A stretch of 54,247 nucleotides of DNA from JAJZQD01 sp021847735 (GTDB lineage Bacteria; Bacillota; Thermincolia; Thermincolales; UBA2595), in assembly GCA_027324025.1 (NCBI GenBank), contig DAHVYW010000050.1, positions 1 through 54,247 of the forward strand. Reading direction: 5' to 3'. Below are positions 1 through 7,725 of this stretch, piece by piece. The translations under genes were made by a program, and so were the position numbers. Each line of letters starts with the position of its first letter. Position 1 is the first letter of the stretch. The notes below the pieces were generated by a model. The model worked only from the letters and a program-made list of their open reading frames with translations, was not told where the DNA came from and made no database searches.

Positions 1-276
1 ACTCCATTTCCTGCCATTTCTGTAATTGCTTATTGGCAGGCTTATTGGGGAGTCCCCTTTTTGTGCCTTTTTGCAGTAAACCCCACTATTTTTCAAAACT
101 TTTTTCCAGTTAGTTATTGACATTTAACCGCTGGACTTTAAACTTAATTTCTTTGATTAGAATATATCAAACTCTATTTAATAAAACAAATTGATAAATT
201 ACATTATATTAATTAATCCTATTAATATATGATTAAGTTATCAAACTTTCAGTTTAAGTTAAAGGGGTCGAATTGT
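1..276. other. AT-rich non-coding stretch upstream of the LysR gene
   Basis: No gene is seen. A short GGGG-AGT-CCCC hairpin followed by a T-run lies at about 47-62 and may end transcription of a gene outside the window. A TTGACA-like hexamer is at 117-122 without a convincing -10. The last 80 bases are very AT-rich with short palindromes of TTAAT/ATTAA type, where a LysR protein could bind its own promoter; this is inference only. Confidence 0.35.
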
Positions 277-1167
277 ATGGAATGGAGCCAGATTATCGGG
301 TTTTATCATACTGCAAAACTAGGAAGTTTTACTAGAGCGGCTGAGGCCACTTTTAAAACACAATCTGCATTAACTCATCAGATTAAGAGCCTTGAAACTG
401 AGTTGAATTGTCTTCTGTTTGAACGTATTGGTAAACGCAAAATACGGCTTACTCCTGCCGGTGAAAGATTCTTTGAATTTGCGGGGGCCTTAATCGAAAA
501 ATACAATTTTTTAATTGAAGATTTAAACGAGTTAAAAGGGTTAAAGAAAGGACAGCTCAAGATAGCTGCACCTTTCACGACTCTCTATCATTTACTTCCA
601 ACTACCATACAGATATATGTTAAACTTTACCCTTGGGTTGAGTTAACGATTCTTGACCGTTCCCAGCAAAATGTAATTCATCTTGTAAAAGAAGGGGATG
701 TTGATTTCGGGTTAGTCCTTGAGTCGCTAGTACCTAAGGATTTGGTTTCTGTTCGTTGGAAAAAGGCCGAAATAGTTCTGATGGTTTCAAAAAATCATCC
801 TTTAACAAAAGAAAAACAAGTCAAACTAGAGCAGGTTGCCCAATATCCATTGATACTGCCTCCCAAATCATTGCTTTTTCATGGGCGCAAGAGATTAGAA
901 GAACTCTTTACTGAACTTGATATAGAGTATAGGGTTGTTATGGAGTCTTCTAATGTTGAACTAAGTTCTATCTATAGTGAGATGGGGCTAGGGATTTCAT
1001 TCGCTACCGTAGTTAAAGGTCTACCAAACATTCAAAAAAGAAATCTCAGCTTTATTTCATTAAAACATTATTTTGAGCCAGAACATATTGCGTTAGTTAT
1101 GAGAAAGGACAAAGTTCTTCCTTCGTTCAAAACTGATTTTATTAATGTTCTTTTTGAAAGGCATTAA
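277..1167 (+). CDS. LysR family transcriptional regulator
   Basis: Predicted DNA-binding regulator of 296 aa, the usual LysR length. Residues 1-60 form the LysR helix-turn-helix: the start FYHTAKLGSFTRAAEA and the later LTHQIKSLE are family hallmarks, followed by the LLFERIGKRKIRLTPAG wing. Residues from about 90 on match the LysR substrate-binding fold. An upstream ATG at 229 is in frame, but AAAGGGG at 261-267 sits about 9 bases before the ATG at 277, so 277 is preferred. The gene is AT-rich compared with the core genes further right. No divergent target gene is in the window, so the inducer and regulon are unknown. Family assignment is firm, function is not. Confidence 0.9.
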   Translation: MEWSQIIGFYHTAKLGSFTRAAEATFKTQSALTHQIKSLETELNCLLFERIGKRKIRLTPAGERFFEFAGALIEKYNFLIEDLNELKGLKKGQLKIAAPFTTLYHLLPTTIQIYVKLYPWVELTILDRSQQNVIHLVKEGDVDFGLVLESLVPKDLVSVRWKKAEIVLMVSKNHPLTKEKQVKLEQVAQYPLILPPKSLLFHGRKRLEELFTELDIEYRVVMESSNVELSSIYSEMGLGISFATVVKGLPNIQKRNLSFISLKHYFEPEHIALVMRKDKVLPSFKTDFINVLFERH

Positions 1168-1631
1168 CTCTAAGGGTAAAGAAAGATGCTTTTTGCGACC
1201 TGGGGGCAAGGGTTCGGGTAAGCAAAAAGCCCGCTTCGAATGAAAGAAACAAAAGTAAAGCAGGATTTTCATCGAATGATTTCAGTATTTCATGGGCTGA
1301 CCCGAACGGCATACCTTTGGAACTAATCAAGTTTGGCTATATCGAATTGGGTATTTGCTGTCGAATTTAGTGTTCTTTTACATAGTATTTATGGTATTCT
1401 TCAAATCGCCTAAAATGGAAGACCAGGTTATGATTCTAGGTTTTGGTTTTGTACTAGCCTGGGACACTCTACTGCTTAGTAATGGAGATAAATATAGTTT
1501 TAATCGCCTGAAGTAAGGGGAAGAGGTGAAAGATTTTTTAACCCGGTCGGGGTTGTTACAGCCGCCAAACATCGCCAATGGGCCTTAGGCGAAATCGCCA
1601 ACGAATGAATTTTTATGGGAGAGTGATAAAC
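1168..1631. other. 464-base gap with no convincing gene
   Basis: Between the LysR gene and the Bax inhibitor-1 family gene I see only a weak small ORF (1391-1516, listed separately) and no clear terminator or promoter. Antisense open frames at 1142-1330 and 1378-1578 have no recognisable sequence and no ribosome binding site. The region may be eroded coding sequence. Confidence 0.4.
1391..1516 (+). CDS. possible 41-aa membrane peptide (weak)
   Basis: Open frame of 41 aa with a hydrophobic centre (ILGFGFVLAWDTLLL) and a basic tail, like a single-pass membrane peptide. The frame stays open upstream for about 40 codons, also hydrophobic, but without an ATG. There is no ribosome binding site before 1391. 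It could be the 3' remnant of a larger membrane protein gene or chance. Not recognised. Confidence 0.15.
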   Translation: MVFFKSPKMEDQVMILGFGFVLAWDTLLLSNGDKYSFNRLK

Positions 1632-2318
1632 GTGAGTATCGAGTTATCCAATGAAGAATTAGAACAGCGTAGTTTTATTACCAAGGTTTACGGATGGATG
1701 TCTTTAGCACTGGTTATAACAGGGATTGTGGCAATATTTACTGCATCCTCGTCAATTTTAGTGGATTTTATTTTTGGTAACAGATGGGTGTTTTATGCTC
1801 TTTTAATCAGTGAGGTTGTACTGGTAATGTATTTGGCGGCTGCGGTAAAAAAAATAAGCGCCTCCTTTGCAACCTTAGCTTTTATTGCTTATGCCGCATT
1901 AAACGGCTTGACCATTTCCGTTATATTTTTAGTTTTTACAGAAGCATCAATAGCTTCAACGTTTTTCATTACGGCCGGTACATTTGGGATTATGAGTGCT
2001 TATGGCTATTTTACAAAAAGGGACTTAACAGGTTGGGGTGAATTTTGTTTGATGGGACTTGTGGGGATAATCTTAGCCTCAATAGTTAACTTTTTCTTTC
2101 TTAATGAAACTGTTTATTGGGTTACTACATATATCGGGATTATTGTGTTTATTGGATTAACAGCTTATGACACTCAGAAGATTAAGAAGATGAATGTTAT
2201 TGGCAATGAGGGTACAGAGGAAGATAGAAAAGAAAGTATAATAGGTGCATTAACTTTGTATCTCGACTTTATTAATTTATTTTTGTATCTACTTCGAATT
2301 TTTGGTCGTCGTAAATAA
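1632..2318 (+). CDS. Bax inhibitor-1/YccA family membrane protein
   Basis: Integral membrane protein of the BI-1 (UPF0005, LFG/YetJ) family; YetJ of Bacillus is a pH-sensitive calcium leak channel. The 228-aa product has a short soluble N-terminus (SIELSNEELEQRSFITKVYGWM) and about seven hydrophobic segments. The family signature appears near the C-terminus as TAYDTQKIKKM, then LYLDFINLFLYLLRIFG. ATGs at 1578 and 1605 are in frame, but GGGAG at 1618-1622 places the GTG at 1632 at the right distance. No operon partner: the next sequence downstream is a broken rarD. AT-rich like its LysR neighbour. Confidence 0.85.
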   Translation: MSIELSNEELEQRSFITKVYGWMSLALVITGIVAIFTASSSILVDFIFGNRWVFYALLISEVVLVMYLAAAVKKISASFATLAFIAYAALNGLTISVIFLVFTEASIASTFFITAGTFGIMSAYGYFTKRDLTGWGEFCLMGLVGIILASIVNFFFLNETVYWVTTYIGIIVFIGLTAYDTQKIKKMNVIGNEGTEEDRKESIIGALTLYLDFINLFLYLLRIFGRRK

Positions 2319-2379
2319 GAGAAAAGGTGACATCACCTCATAGGACCCAAAACAACCCCGCTTCGCTCCGGCTTGCCTT

Positions 2380-2851
2380 TGTTCTCTACTCATGCTTTTT
2401 TAATCGTTTATGGCCGCTTGACTACTTTAAGAGAAGTATTTTCAAACAAGTCAAAGCTATTTGCGATTTTATTCAGTTCAATTCTTATAAGTTCGAACTG
2501 GTTTATTTATATTTGGGCAATAAAAACCATAACCATGTAGTTGAATCAAGTCTCGGATATTACATTAATCCGCTTTTTAACGTTTTATTAGATGTAGTAG
2601 TTTTGAGAGAACGGCTTAATTCCTGGCAGCTTGTTTCTTTATTAATGGCATTCATCGGTGTAAGTGTTATAACTGTGCAGTACGGTAAAATACCATGGAT
2701 TGCCATTTCGCTTACCTTGACATTTGGACTTTACGGTTTAGTCAAGAAATTAACTAATCTGGATTCCATAACCGGACTTGTTCTTGAAACACTTATAGTG
2801 GCTCCATTGGCGCTCTACTATGTAATATCAAAACAGGCGGGGAGGGCATGA
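2380..2851 (+). pseudogene. rarD: rarD-like EamA transporter remnant, frameshifted and truncated
   Basis: Matches the middle of RarD-type EamA (drug/metabolite) permeases: LGYYINPLFNVLLDVVVLRERL, GVSVITVQYGKIPWIA and SITGLVLETLIVAPLALYY occur in family order. The preceding piece (LTTLREVFSNKSKLFAILFSS, then ISSNWFIYIWAI) lies in another frame, so a frameshift falls at about 2517-2526 within the motif normally read as WAVNHNHVVE. The N-terminal helices are missing and the C-terminus ends abruptly at the ribosome binding site of the next gene. Clearly non-functional. It is the first of three broken genes in a row. Confidence 0.75.
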
Positions 2852-2853
2852 TG

Positions 2854-3256
2854 ATGAGCGTATTGAAAAAGATAGAAAACTGGTTCACTCAAAATTGTAA
2901 TGGTCAATGGGAACTTTATCCCAATTCCAAGACTCCACCTTCTATTAGGTGGAGTTTCCACTTTTCTGCTTCAGTGGGGGTAGAGTCCCCCACTGAAGTT
3001 TCGATGTTCAGCTTTAGCTGAACGAGTTCACTATGGCATTGCAATTGATACTTTAGATACTCCAGGTTGGTTAGTGGATATACCCTTGTTTGACACTGAC
3101 CTTGAATTCTTACATTTTGCGCCCATAAATATAATTCGAAGTGACACAAATTGGATAAAATGTGCCGTTACTGACGGCATTTTTAGAGGAAGCGGCGGGC
3201 CTCGGAATCTTGAGGAAATTCTTGAAGTATTTTGCGATTGGGTAATAAAAAAGTGA
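2854..3256 (+). pseudogene. Imm53-like immunity protein gene, split by a 115-bp repeat
   Basis: If bases 2915-3029 are removed, the flanks join in frame to give a protein of about 95 aa beginning MSVLKKIENWFTQNCNGQWE and continuing HYGIAIDTLDTPGW, then DWVIKK at the end. This fits Imm53, an immunity family of polymorphic toxin systems, which has the same W-E-H-x-Y-G-I...DNPGW core and the C-terminal GGPxNLEEILExF (seen here as GGPRNLEEILEVF). GGCGGGGAGG at 2836-2845 is a good ribosome binding site. With the insertion, translation ends at the TGA at 3019-3021. No toxin gene is nearby, so this is a disrupted orphan immunity gene. Family call from memory of the family pattern. Confidence 0.7.
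2915..3029 (-). repeat. Family 1 three-hairpin repeat, copy 1 (inserted in the Imm53 gene)
   Basis: 115 bp, identical to the copy at 50210-50324 and differing by one base and a one-base indel from 34691-34806. Read on the minus strand it runs from GAACTCG to GGGATAAA and holds three perfect or near-perfect hairpins: GTTCAGCT/AGCTGAAC, CTTCAGTGGGGG/CCCCCACTGAAG and ACTCCACCT/AGGTGGAGT. Its 5' flank on that strand is CATAGT. The interrupted gene shows no target duplication. The layout resembles non-autonomous IS200/IS605-type elements, which have subterminal hairpins and insert 3' of a short target. Confidence 0.85.
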
Positions 3257-3363
3257 AGAGCCTGTATGCGTATAAAACATACCCAGCCAATACTACGCGA
3301 AAGACGGGCTTGATGTTTGAATCTAAAAGGAGAAAACTATGATTGGCATTGCGGGTTTTTTAG

Positions 3364-3813
3364 CATGGCATTAAGCACCATGATGTCAAAGGTAAAAGAC
3401 TGGATGATGAAATTATTCAGGCAATGATACATAAAGCAGAGTTTTTGATTTCTCACAATGCCCCCTTTGATCGCGGCTTCGTAACTCGTTTATATCAAAA
3501 CTGCATCCAAAAAGACTGGCTGTGTTCTATGAGGGGTATCAATTGGAAGGCAAAGGGGTTCCCTTCTATGGCCCTGCAAAATCTCCTGAAGGCTCACCAC
3601 ATACAGGTTGAAAAGGCCCACAGAGCTCAGGATGACGTTAAGGCGGCAATCCAATTGCTCTCTTTATCCAATCAAAACGGAAAGCCTTATTTTTCGGAGT
3701 TGCTTAAAAAACTGGCTAAAATAAAAAAAAGAAGGGCGAATCCCTTCTTTTTTAGTTCAACGATACAACTTAACCTCTTCTGGCAGCCCAAGTTATATAC
3801 AAGTTGCTCCTAA
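3364..3813 (+). pseudogene. DnaQ-like DEDDh 3'-5' exonuclease remnant
   Basis: The frame carries ExoII (SHNAPFDRGFV) and ExoIII (HRAQDDVKAA) motifs of the DEDDh exonuclease fold, but the ExoI strand with the first D-x-E pair is missing. An in-frame TAG at 3361-3363 closes the frame upstream, although GIKHHDVKGKRLDDEI just after it still looks like family sequence. The first ATG in frame is at 3424. The C-terminal end reads straight through a terminator hairpin at 3724-3753 into the end of the convergent gene, so the original stop has also been lost. Broken at both ends; no activity expected. Confidence 0.7.
3724..3753. terminator. bidirectional intrinsic terminator
   Basis: GAAGGG-CGAAT-CCCTTC stem with a T-run on the right and an A-run on the left, so it can act on both strands. 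On the minus strand it ends the peptidoglycan-binding gene (3793-4284); on the plus strand it lies inside the open frame of the exonuclease remnant. Confidence 0.8.
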
Positions 3814-4284
3814 GGCAGTCCACGTTTGCCTGCCGACGATTCCGTCCACGATAAGGCCCCGGTTTTTTTGAAAAGCTATAACGGCTGCTTGGGTTAAGGG
3901 ACCAAAGATGCCATCTGAGGGACCCGGATTAAAGCCTCTGGCTCTTAAGAGGTCTTGTAGGGCGGAAACTGGTAAACCTCTTGAGCCAATGCTCAAGGTC
4001 GGGCAATGAACCGGGGGTGGTGGCCCACCGCAGTTGACACCCAATGCCCCCCAGGTTTTAAGGCCGACTATGCCATCCTCGACAAGACCCCGGCTTTTTT
4101 GAAAGGCCAAAACAGCGGCTTGAGTCTGAGGCCCAAAAATACCATCGGTGGGGCCTGGATTAAAGCCTTTACTTTTTAAGAGATCCTGTAGCCCGAAAAC
4201 TGCGGAACCGGTTGACCCAAGGCTTAAAGTCGGGCATTGAATAACCTGGCGCGATTTCGCGTCTGGTTTAAATTTGTTGTTCAT
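3793..4284 (-). CDS. protein with two peptidoglycan-binding (PGB_1) domains
   Basis: 163-aa protein made of two tandem PG_binding_1 repeats of about 65 aa each, joined by a GGPPPP linker. Each repeat has the same order: CPTLS-GS-G, a LQDLL...GFNPGP segment, DGIFGP-TQAAV-AFQK and a closing DGIVG...TW-ALG. The two copies are so alike that recent internal duplication is likely. There is no signal peptide and no catalytic domain, which is unusual for a cell-wall-binding protein; it may be a spore or mother-cell protein. The ATG at 4284 is chosen because GGAGGAA lies about 11 bases upstream; an earlier in-frame ATG at 4302 overlaps that site. Confidence 0.85.
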   Translation of the reverse strand: MNNKFKPDAKSRQVIQCPTLSLGSTGSAVFGLQDLLKSKGFNPGPTDGIFGPQTQAAVLAFQKSRGLVEDGIVGLKTWGALGVNCGGPPPPVHCPTLSIGSRGLPVSALQDLLRARGFNPGPSDGIFGPLTQAAVIAFQKNRGLIVDGIVGRQTWTALGATCI

Positions 4285-4377
4285 AACATATGATTCCTCC
4301 ATAATTAGATTTATATATGTTATGTATACCTAGAGATTATTGATACTGGCAATTCCACAATTATACTATCGAAAAAT

Positions 4378-4404
4378 GAAAAGGCTGCCGATTTTGTCGA
4401 CAGC
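4378..4404 (-). terminator. rpsT terminator
   Basis: On the minus strand, downstream of rpsT, GGCTGTCGAC and GTCGGCAGCC-type arms form an imperfect stem around AAAA, followed by TTTTCATTTTTC. A second small stem (AGGTTCGCC...) lies between it and the gene. Confidence 0.7.
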
Positions 4405-4432
4405 CAGCAAAGGTTTGCTTTTGGCGAACCTT

Positions 4433-4687
4433 TTATGTCATTTTATTTAATTTCTTTGTCATTCTTGACTTTTTCCGGGCTGCGGCGTTTTTATGTAAAA
4501 CACCTTTGGCAACAGCTTTATCTATTGACACCTGTGCTACTTTAAGCGCAGTGGCGGCATTTTCCTTAGTATCTACCTCATTGAATTTGCGAATGGTGGT
4601 TTTAACGCCTGTCTTTATAGGCGCATTGCGAAGAGTATTTTTCCTGGTAACGTCAACTCTTTTGATTGCTGATTTAATATTTGCCAC
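4433..4687 (-). CDS. rpsT: 30S ribosomal protein S20
   Basis: 84-aa, lysine/arginine-rich protein matching bS20, which binds 16S rRNA in the small subunit. The start ANIKSAIKRVDVTRKNTLRN and the end HKNAAARKKSRMTKKLN are family signatures and the length is standard. The GTG start at 4687 is preceded by AAGGAGGTGA. It stands alone on the minus strand. In many Clostridia rpsT is followed or faced by gpr and spoIIP; here spoIIP is present but gpr is not between them. Confidence 0.97.
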   Translation of the reverse strand: MANIKSAIKRVDVTRKNTLRNAPIKTGVKTTIRKFNEVDTKENAATALKVAQVSIDKAVAKGVLHKNAAARKKSRMTKKLNKMT

Positions 4688-4858
4688 GGAACTTCACCTC
4701 CTTAAAAATATGTGCCGATATGGTAAAAGTTATACTTTTCAAGTGACAATGTACATTTTACCATGACGTCATTAAAAAAGCAAGGCATTTGTGTATAGAC
4801 AAGGCATTTTTGGTTAAACCTAATTCCGAATCCAACTAACAGGAGGTGAGGAATCGCA

Positions 4859-5197
4859 ATGCGTGAATGGATAGGCTTTATTGTGAGATTTATTGTTTCT
4901 GCCCTTGTTTTACTGCTGGTGTCCGCGATTTTGCCCGGAATAACGGTTCGCGGGTTTACGGGGGCGCTAATTGCCGCTGCTATTATTGCAATTCTTGGGT
5001 ATGTTGTGGAAAAACTACTGGGTGACAGGGTTTCACCCCAAAACCGCGGGCTGGTAGGTTTCATTACCGGCGCGGTAGTGATTTACCTGGCAAAATTCGT
5101 TATCCCGGGGTACCTGAGTGTTTCAATAATAGGGGCTCTTCTGGCTGCTTTTGTAATTGGAATAATTGATGCATTCGTACCCACCCTTATCAGATAA
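4859..5197 (+). CDS. phage holin superfamily IV-like membrane protein
   Basis: 112-aa protein with four hydrophobic segments and little else, matching the small 4-TMS family labelled phage holin superfamily IV (PF04020) that is found in many non-phage Firmicute genomes. The PGITVRGFTGALIAAAI region and a second glycine-rich repeat (PGYLSVSIIGALLAAFVIG) look like an internal duplication. AGGAGGTGAGG precedes the ATG. A terminator follows at 5213. Nothing around it is phage-like, so a role as a true holin is unlikely; function unknown. Confidence 0.8.
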   Translation: MREWIGFIVRFIVSALVLLLVSAILPGITVRGFTGALIAAAIIAILGYVVEKLLGDRVSPQNRGLVGFITGAVVIYLAKFVIPGYLSVSIIGALLAAFVIGIIDAFVPTLIR

Positions 5198-5212
5198 TGC
5201 AGCACAACCATT

Positions 5213-5240
5213 AATCCCACCCTATGGGCGGGATTTTTTG
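5213..5240 (+). terminator. terminator after the holin-like gene
   Basis: AATCCCACC-CTAT-GGGCGGGATT stem followed by TTTTTG. Confidence 0.8.
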
Positions 5241-5305
5241 TTCCCCTCCTCCGGTATAAATACCCGGTTTTTCGAATATAATTCGGTAGACAAGGGGGGG
5301 AGGCC

Positions 5306-6418
5306 ATGAGACAGGTTAAGCTCAAAAGTATAGGGCCGATGGTTAAAAACCTGGGCTTGTTCTTTGTTGCGGTACTGGCAGTATTTTTTTCGGTTTTCGC
5401 CGGCCAGTTTCCCGATAGGAATGACCCGTATGTCCCGGCCCTTAGTTCAAAATTCTATTATGACAAAGGAAGAACAGTATTACAAAATTTATCCGGCAGG
5501 ATAGGGGATCAGGCTCTGAAAACGATCCTTAAAACTGAACTGCCGGTTTTGGCTATTGCCGACGAAAAAAGCGGCAGCCCGCCGACCTCCAGTCTCCCTG
5601 TTATTAAATTGTGCCTGAACCTGTTGGCCGGGGTGCAGCTTGAAGACCCCCTGACTTACTTAAAAGCGGAAATACCCATGATGGATGTAACCCCGGTAAC
5701 TGCCGACAGCTTTGATGAAACCGGGTTTGACGATATCACCGTTAAGCCTGCCGAGGAACAACCCCCCGGAAAGGCGGTTACACAGCCCGGGGTGGCCAAC
5801 AAAATCAAATCCTCAGAACCTCTTATCGCCCTATATAACACACATACCAGTGAGACCTTTGAACTGACAGACGGGTTAGCGCACCTCAAAGGAAAGGCAG
5901 GGGGTGTCGTTGCAGTTGCCAGGGAAATCCAAAAAGTAATCCAGGAACAGTATGGCATAGCAGTAGCATGTTCACCTGTGATTCATGACATGTCCTTTAA
6001 TAAGTCTTACGCAGAATCACAGAAAACGGTCAACCGGCTGATCAAGGAAAACTCTAAACTCGAAATGTTGTTTGATATCCACCGGGACGGTTCCCTGACC
6101 AGAGAGCAGAGTCTTACCAGGATTAACGGCCAGCCGGCAGCCAAAATCCTCATCGTCGTAGGGACCGATGCCAGGGCCGACAACCCCAGGTGGCGGGAGA
6201 ATCTTGAATTCGCCAGAAAGGTTGCTGCCAAGATGGACAATATGTATCCCGGCCTTTCCAGGGGAATTGCCATTAAACAGGGCCGGTATAACCAGCAGTT
6301 CAGCACCAAAGCCCTGCTGGTGGAAATCGGCAGCGCTAAAAACACCACTGATGAAGCGGTGGCCTCAGGCCGCCTGTTTGCCAATGTGGTGGTGGCGGTA
6401 TTGAATGATAACTCATAA
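5306..6418 (+). CDS. spoIIP: stage II sporulation protein P (peptidoglycan hydrolase)
   Basis: SpoIIP is the amidase/endopeptidase of the DMP machine that thins septal peptidoglycan during engulfment. The 370-aa product has an N-terminal membrane anchor (NLGLFFVAVLAVFFSVFA, residues 12-30), a low-complexity spacer, and a C-terminal SpoIIP domain from about residue 165: LIALYNTHTSETF holds the zinc-ligand His, then LFDIHRDG and ALLVEIGSAKNT. RBS AAGGGGGGGAGG precedes the ATG. GTATAAA at 5254 and GAATATAAT at 5274, about 13-14 bases apart, loosely fit a sigma-E promoter. A terminator follows at 6488. gpr, its common upstream partner, is absent here. Confidence 0.93.
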   Translation: MRQVKLKSIGPMVKNLGLFFVAVLAVFFSVFAGQFPDRNDPYVPALSSKFYYDKGRTVLQNLSGRIGDQALKTILKTELPVLAIADEKSGSPPTSSLPVIKLCLNLLAGVQLEDPLTYLKAEIPMMDVTPVTADSFDETGFDDITVKPAEEQPPGKAVTQPGVANKIKSSEPLIALYNTHTSETFELTDGLAHLKGKAGGVVAVAREIQKVIQEQYGIAVACSPVIHDMSFNKSYAESQKTVNRLIKENSKLEMLFDIHRDGSLTREQSLTRINGQPAAKILIVVGTDARADNPRWRENLEFARKVAAKMDNMYPGLSRGIAIKQGRYNQQFSTKALLVEIGSAKNTTDEAVASGRLFANVVVAVLNDNS

Positions 6419-6487
6419 TCTTTACGGTCTGTAGCTTTATTATTACAATATTTTTCTGTGAAACAATGCCGGAGACGAAATAAATAA

Positions 6488-6517
6488 GACCCCTCTCGAT
6501 ACCCGGGAGGGGTTTTT
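6488..6517 (+). terminator. spoIIP terminator
   Basis: ACCCCTC-TCGATACCCG-GGAGGGGT stem followed by TTTTT. It also lies at the end of the convergent cytochrome gene. Confidence 0.8.
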
Positions 6518-6555
6518 AAATGTTGAATGCTTCAAAAACCTTTCGATTATATTTC

Positions 6556-7725
6556 TTACTTCTTATGGCAGTCTTCGCAGATGGCCCGGTTGTCTTTCCG
6601 CTTTAGCCTGGTTCCGGGGCCCAGGTAACCGGACACGGACCCGGTTTCAAGTCCGGAGGAAACCGTTCCATGGGGCAGGTGGCAGGTGATGCACATAATT
6701 TTCCCTGGAGTTCCTTCGAGGGGAAGGGTAGTAGTCAAATTGATATTTCCGTCCGCCGACTGGCCGTTCCAACTGAGAGTGACTCCCACCGAATGCTGAA
6801 AAGTGTTGTTGTTCCAGGTTGATATGTGGCCGCTGCCGGTTGGGGTCATATAATAGGTGTGGCAGTTAAAGCAGACCTTGTTCATCCCATCTAGGTAATT
6901 GGGCCGTTCAGGGGCATCTCCCATAGGGTTAACGGCATATGCGTCAATGACTGTGGCATCATTGGATATGAGGAGCCGGTAGTTGTTGTTGCGGTCGTGG
7001 GAATCATGGCAGGACAGGCACTCACCGCCCGGCCCGGTCATGTCCAGCGGATGGCTCGATGTTACCGGACTGTTTTGCCCGCTGCCATCTTGGCCCCATA
7101 CTCCCATGGTATTGGCATTGTATGGGCCGCCAAGGGATTTCTGCCAGTTTAACACTGTTACCAGTCCTGTGACCGGGTCCTTGGGACCGGCCGATATAAC
7201 CGCCCCGTTATACACATTATAACGGCTGCCGGTATTCATGAAGCCATGACAGGTGAAGCATAAGTCACTGGTGCTCGTACCGCGCAGAAGCTTTGGCCTT
7301 GGTGCGTTGTGAGTAATGTGGCAGTATTTGCACATATTGGTGTCATTGGCATAGTTGGCATGGGCGTTAATATCGGGCGGAAAGGTGTCGATGCGTACTC
7401 TGCTTGTACCATTTGTAATTTGAAAATACAAAATTGACCAGTTGGGTACACCCTGCTCCGAGTAAGACGCGGTGCCGGTGCCAATGGTCGGGTTTAATAC
7501 TGTCCATGTATTTCCGTCGGTACTTTTTGCCAGGATATCGCCTGTAGTAAAAGGCCATTCAAGTCGGATATCGGTTTTATTCTGCGGGTCAGATATATTC
7601 GGGGTCATTGTAACCGGGACAGGCAGCGGGCCGGAAATAGAAGCGGCTTTTACCACAGGTACTGGCATTGTAAAGAAAAAAGCGGCGGCGAAGGTCAAAA
7701 AAATCCCTAGTTTAATTTTTCCCAA
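6556..7725 (-). CDS. secreted hexaheme c-type cytochrome
   Basis: About 389 aa with a signal peptide (hydrophobic run LGIFLTFAAAFFFTMPVPVV, likely cut after VKA) and six CxxCH heme sites: CKYCH, CFTCH, CLSCH, CFNCH, CITCH and CEDCH, the last at the extreme C-terminus. Extra His residues near the motifs (HITHNAP, SHPLDM, HDSHDR, HLPHG) can serve as sixth ligands. The pattern fits doubled-CxxCH / NrfA-NapC-like electron carriers of the outer cell surface. About 100 N-terminal residues before the first heme may be a separate beta domain. The first ATG (7746) has AGAAGGGG only one base upstream; TTG at 7725 has GGAGG at good spacing, so I use 7725. No cytochrome maturation genes are near. Confidence 0.88.
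   Translation of the reverse strand: MGKIKLGIFLTFAAAFFFTMPVPVVKAASISGPLPVPVTMTPNISDPQNKTDIRLEWPFTTGDILAKSTDGNTWTVLNPTIGTGTASYSEQGVPNWSILYFQITNGTSRVRIDTFPPDINAHANYANDTNMCKYCHITHNAPRPKLLRGTSTSDLCFTCHGFMNTGSRYNVYNGAVISAGPKDPVTGLVTVLNWQKSLGGPYNANTMGVWGQDGSGQNSPVTSSHPLDMTGPGGECLSCHDSHDRNNNYRLLISNDATVIDAYAVNPMGDAPERPNYLDGMNKVCFNCHTYYMTPTGSGHISTWNNNTFQHSVGVTLSWNGQSADGNINLTTTLPLEGTPGKIMCITCHLPHGTVSSGLETGSVSGYLGPGTRLKRKDNRAICEDCHKK

Noticed and set aside
2915..3029. CRISPR repeat or array
   Set aside because: The three copies are far apart, with no regular spacers and no cas genes in the window.
4859..5197. Prophage remnant suggested by the holin-like protein
   Set aside because: No other phage gene is near; this 4-TMS family is common on ordinary chromosomes.
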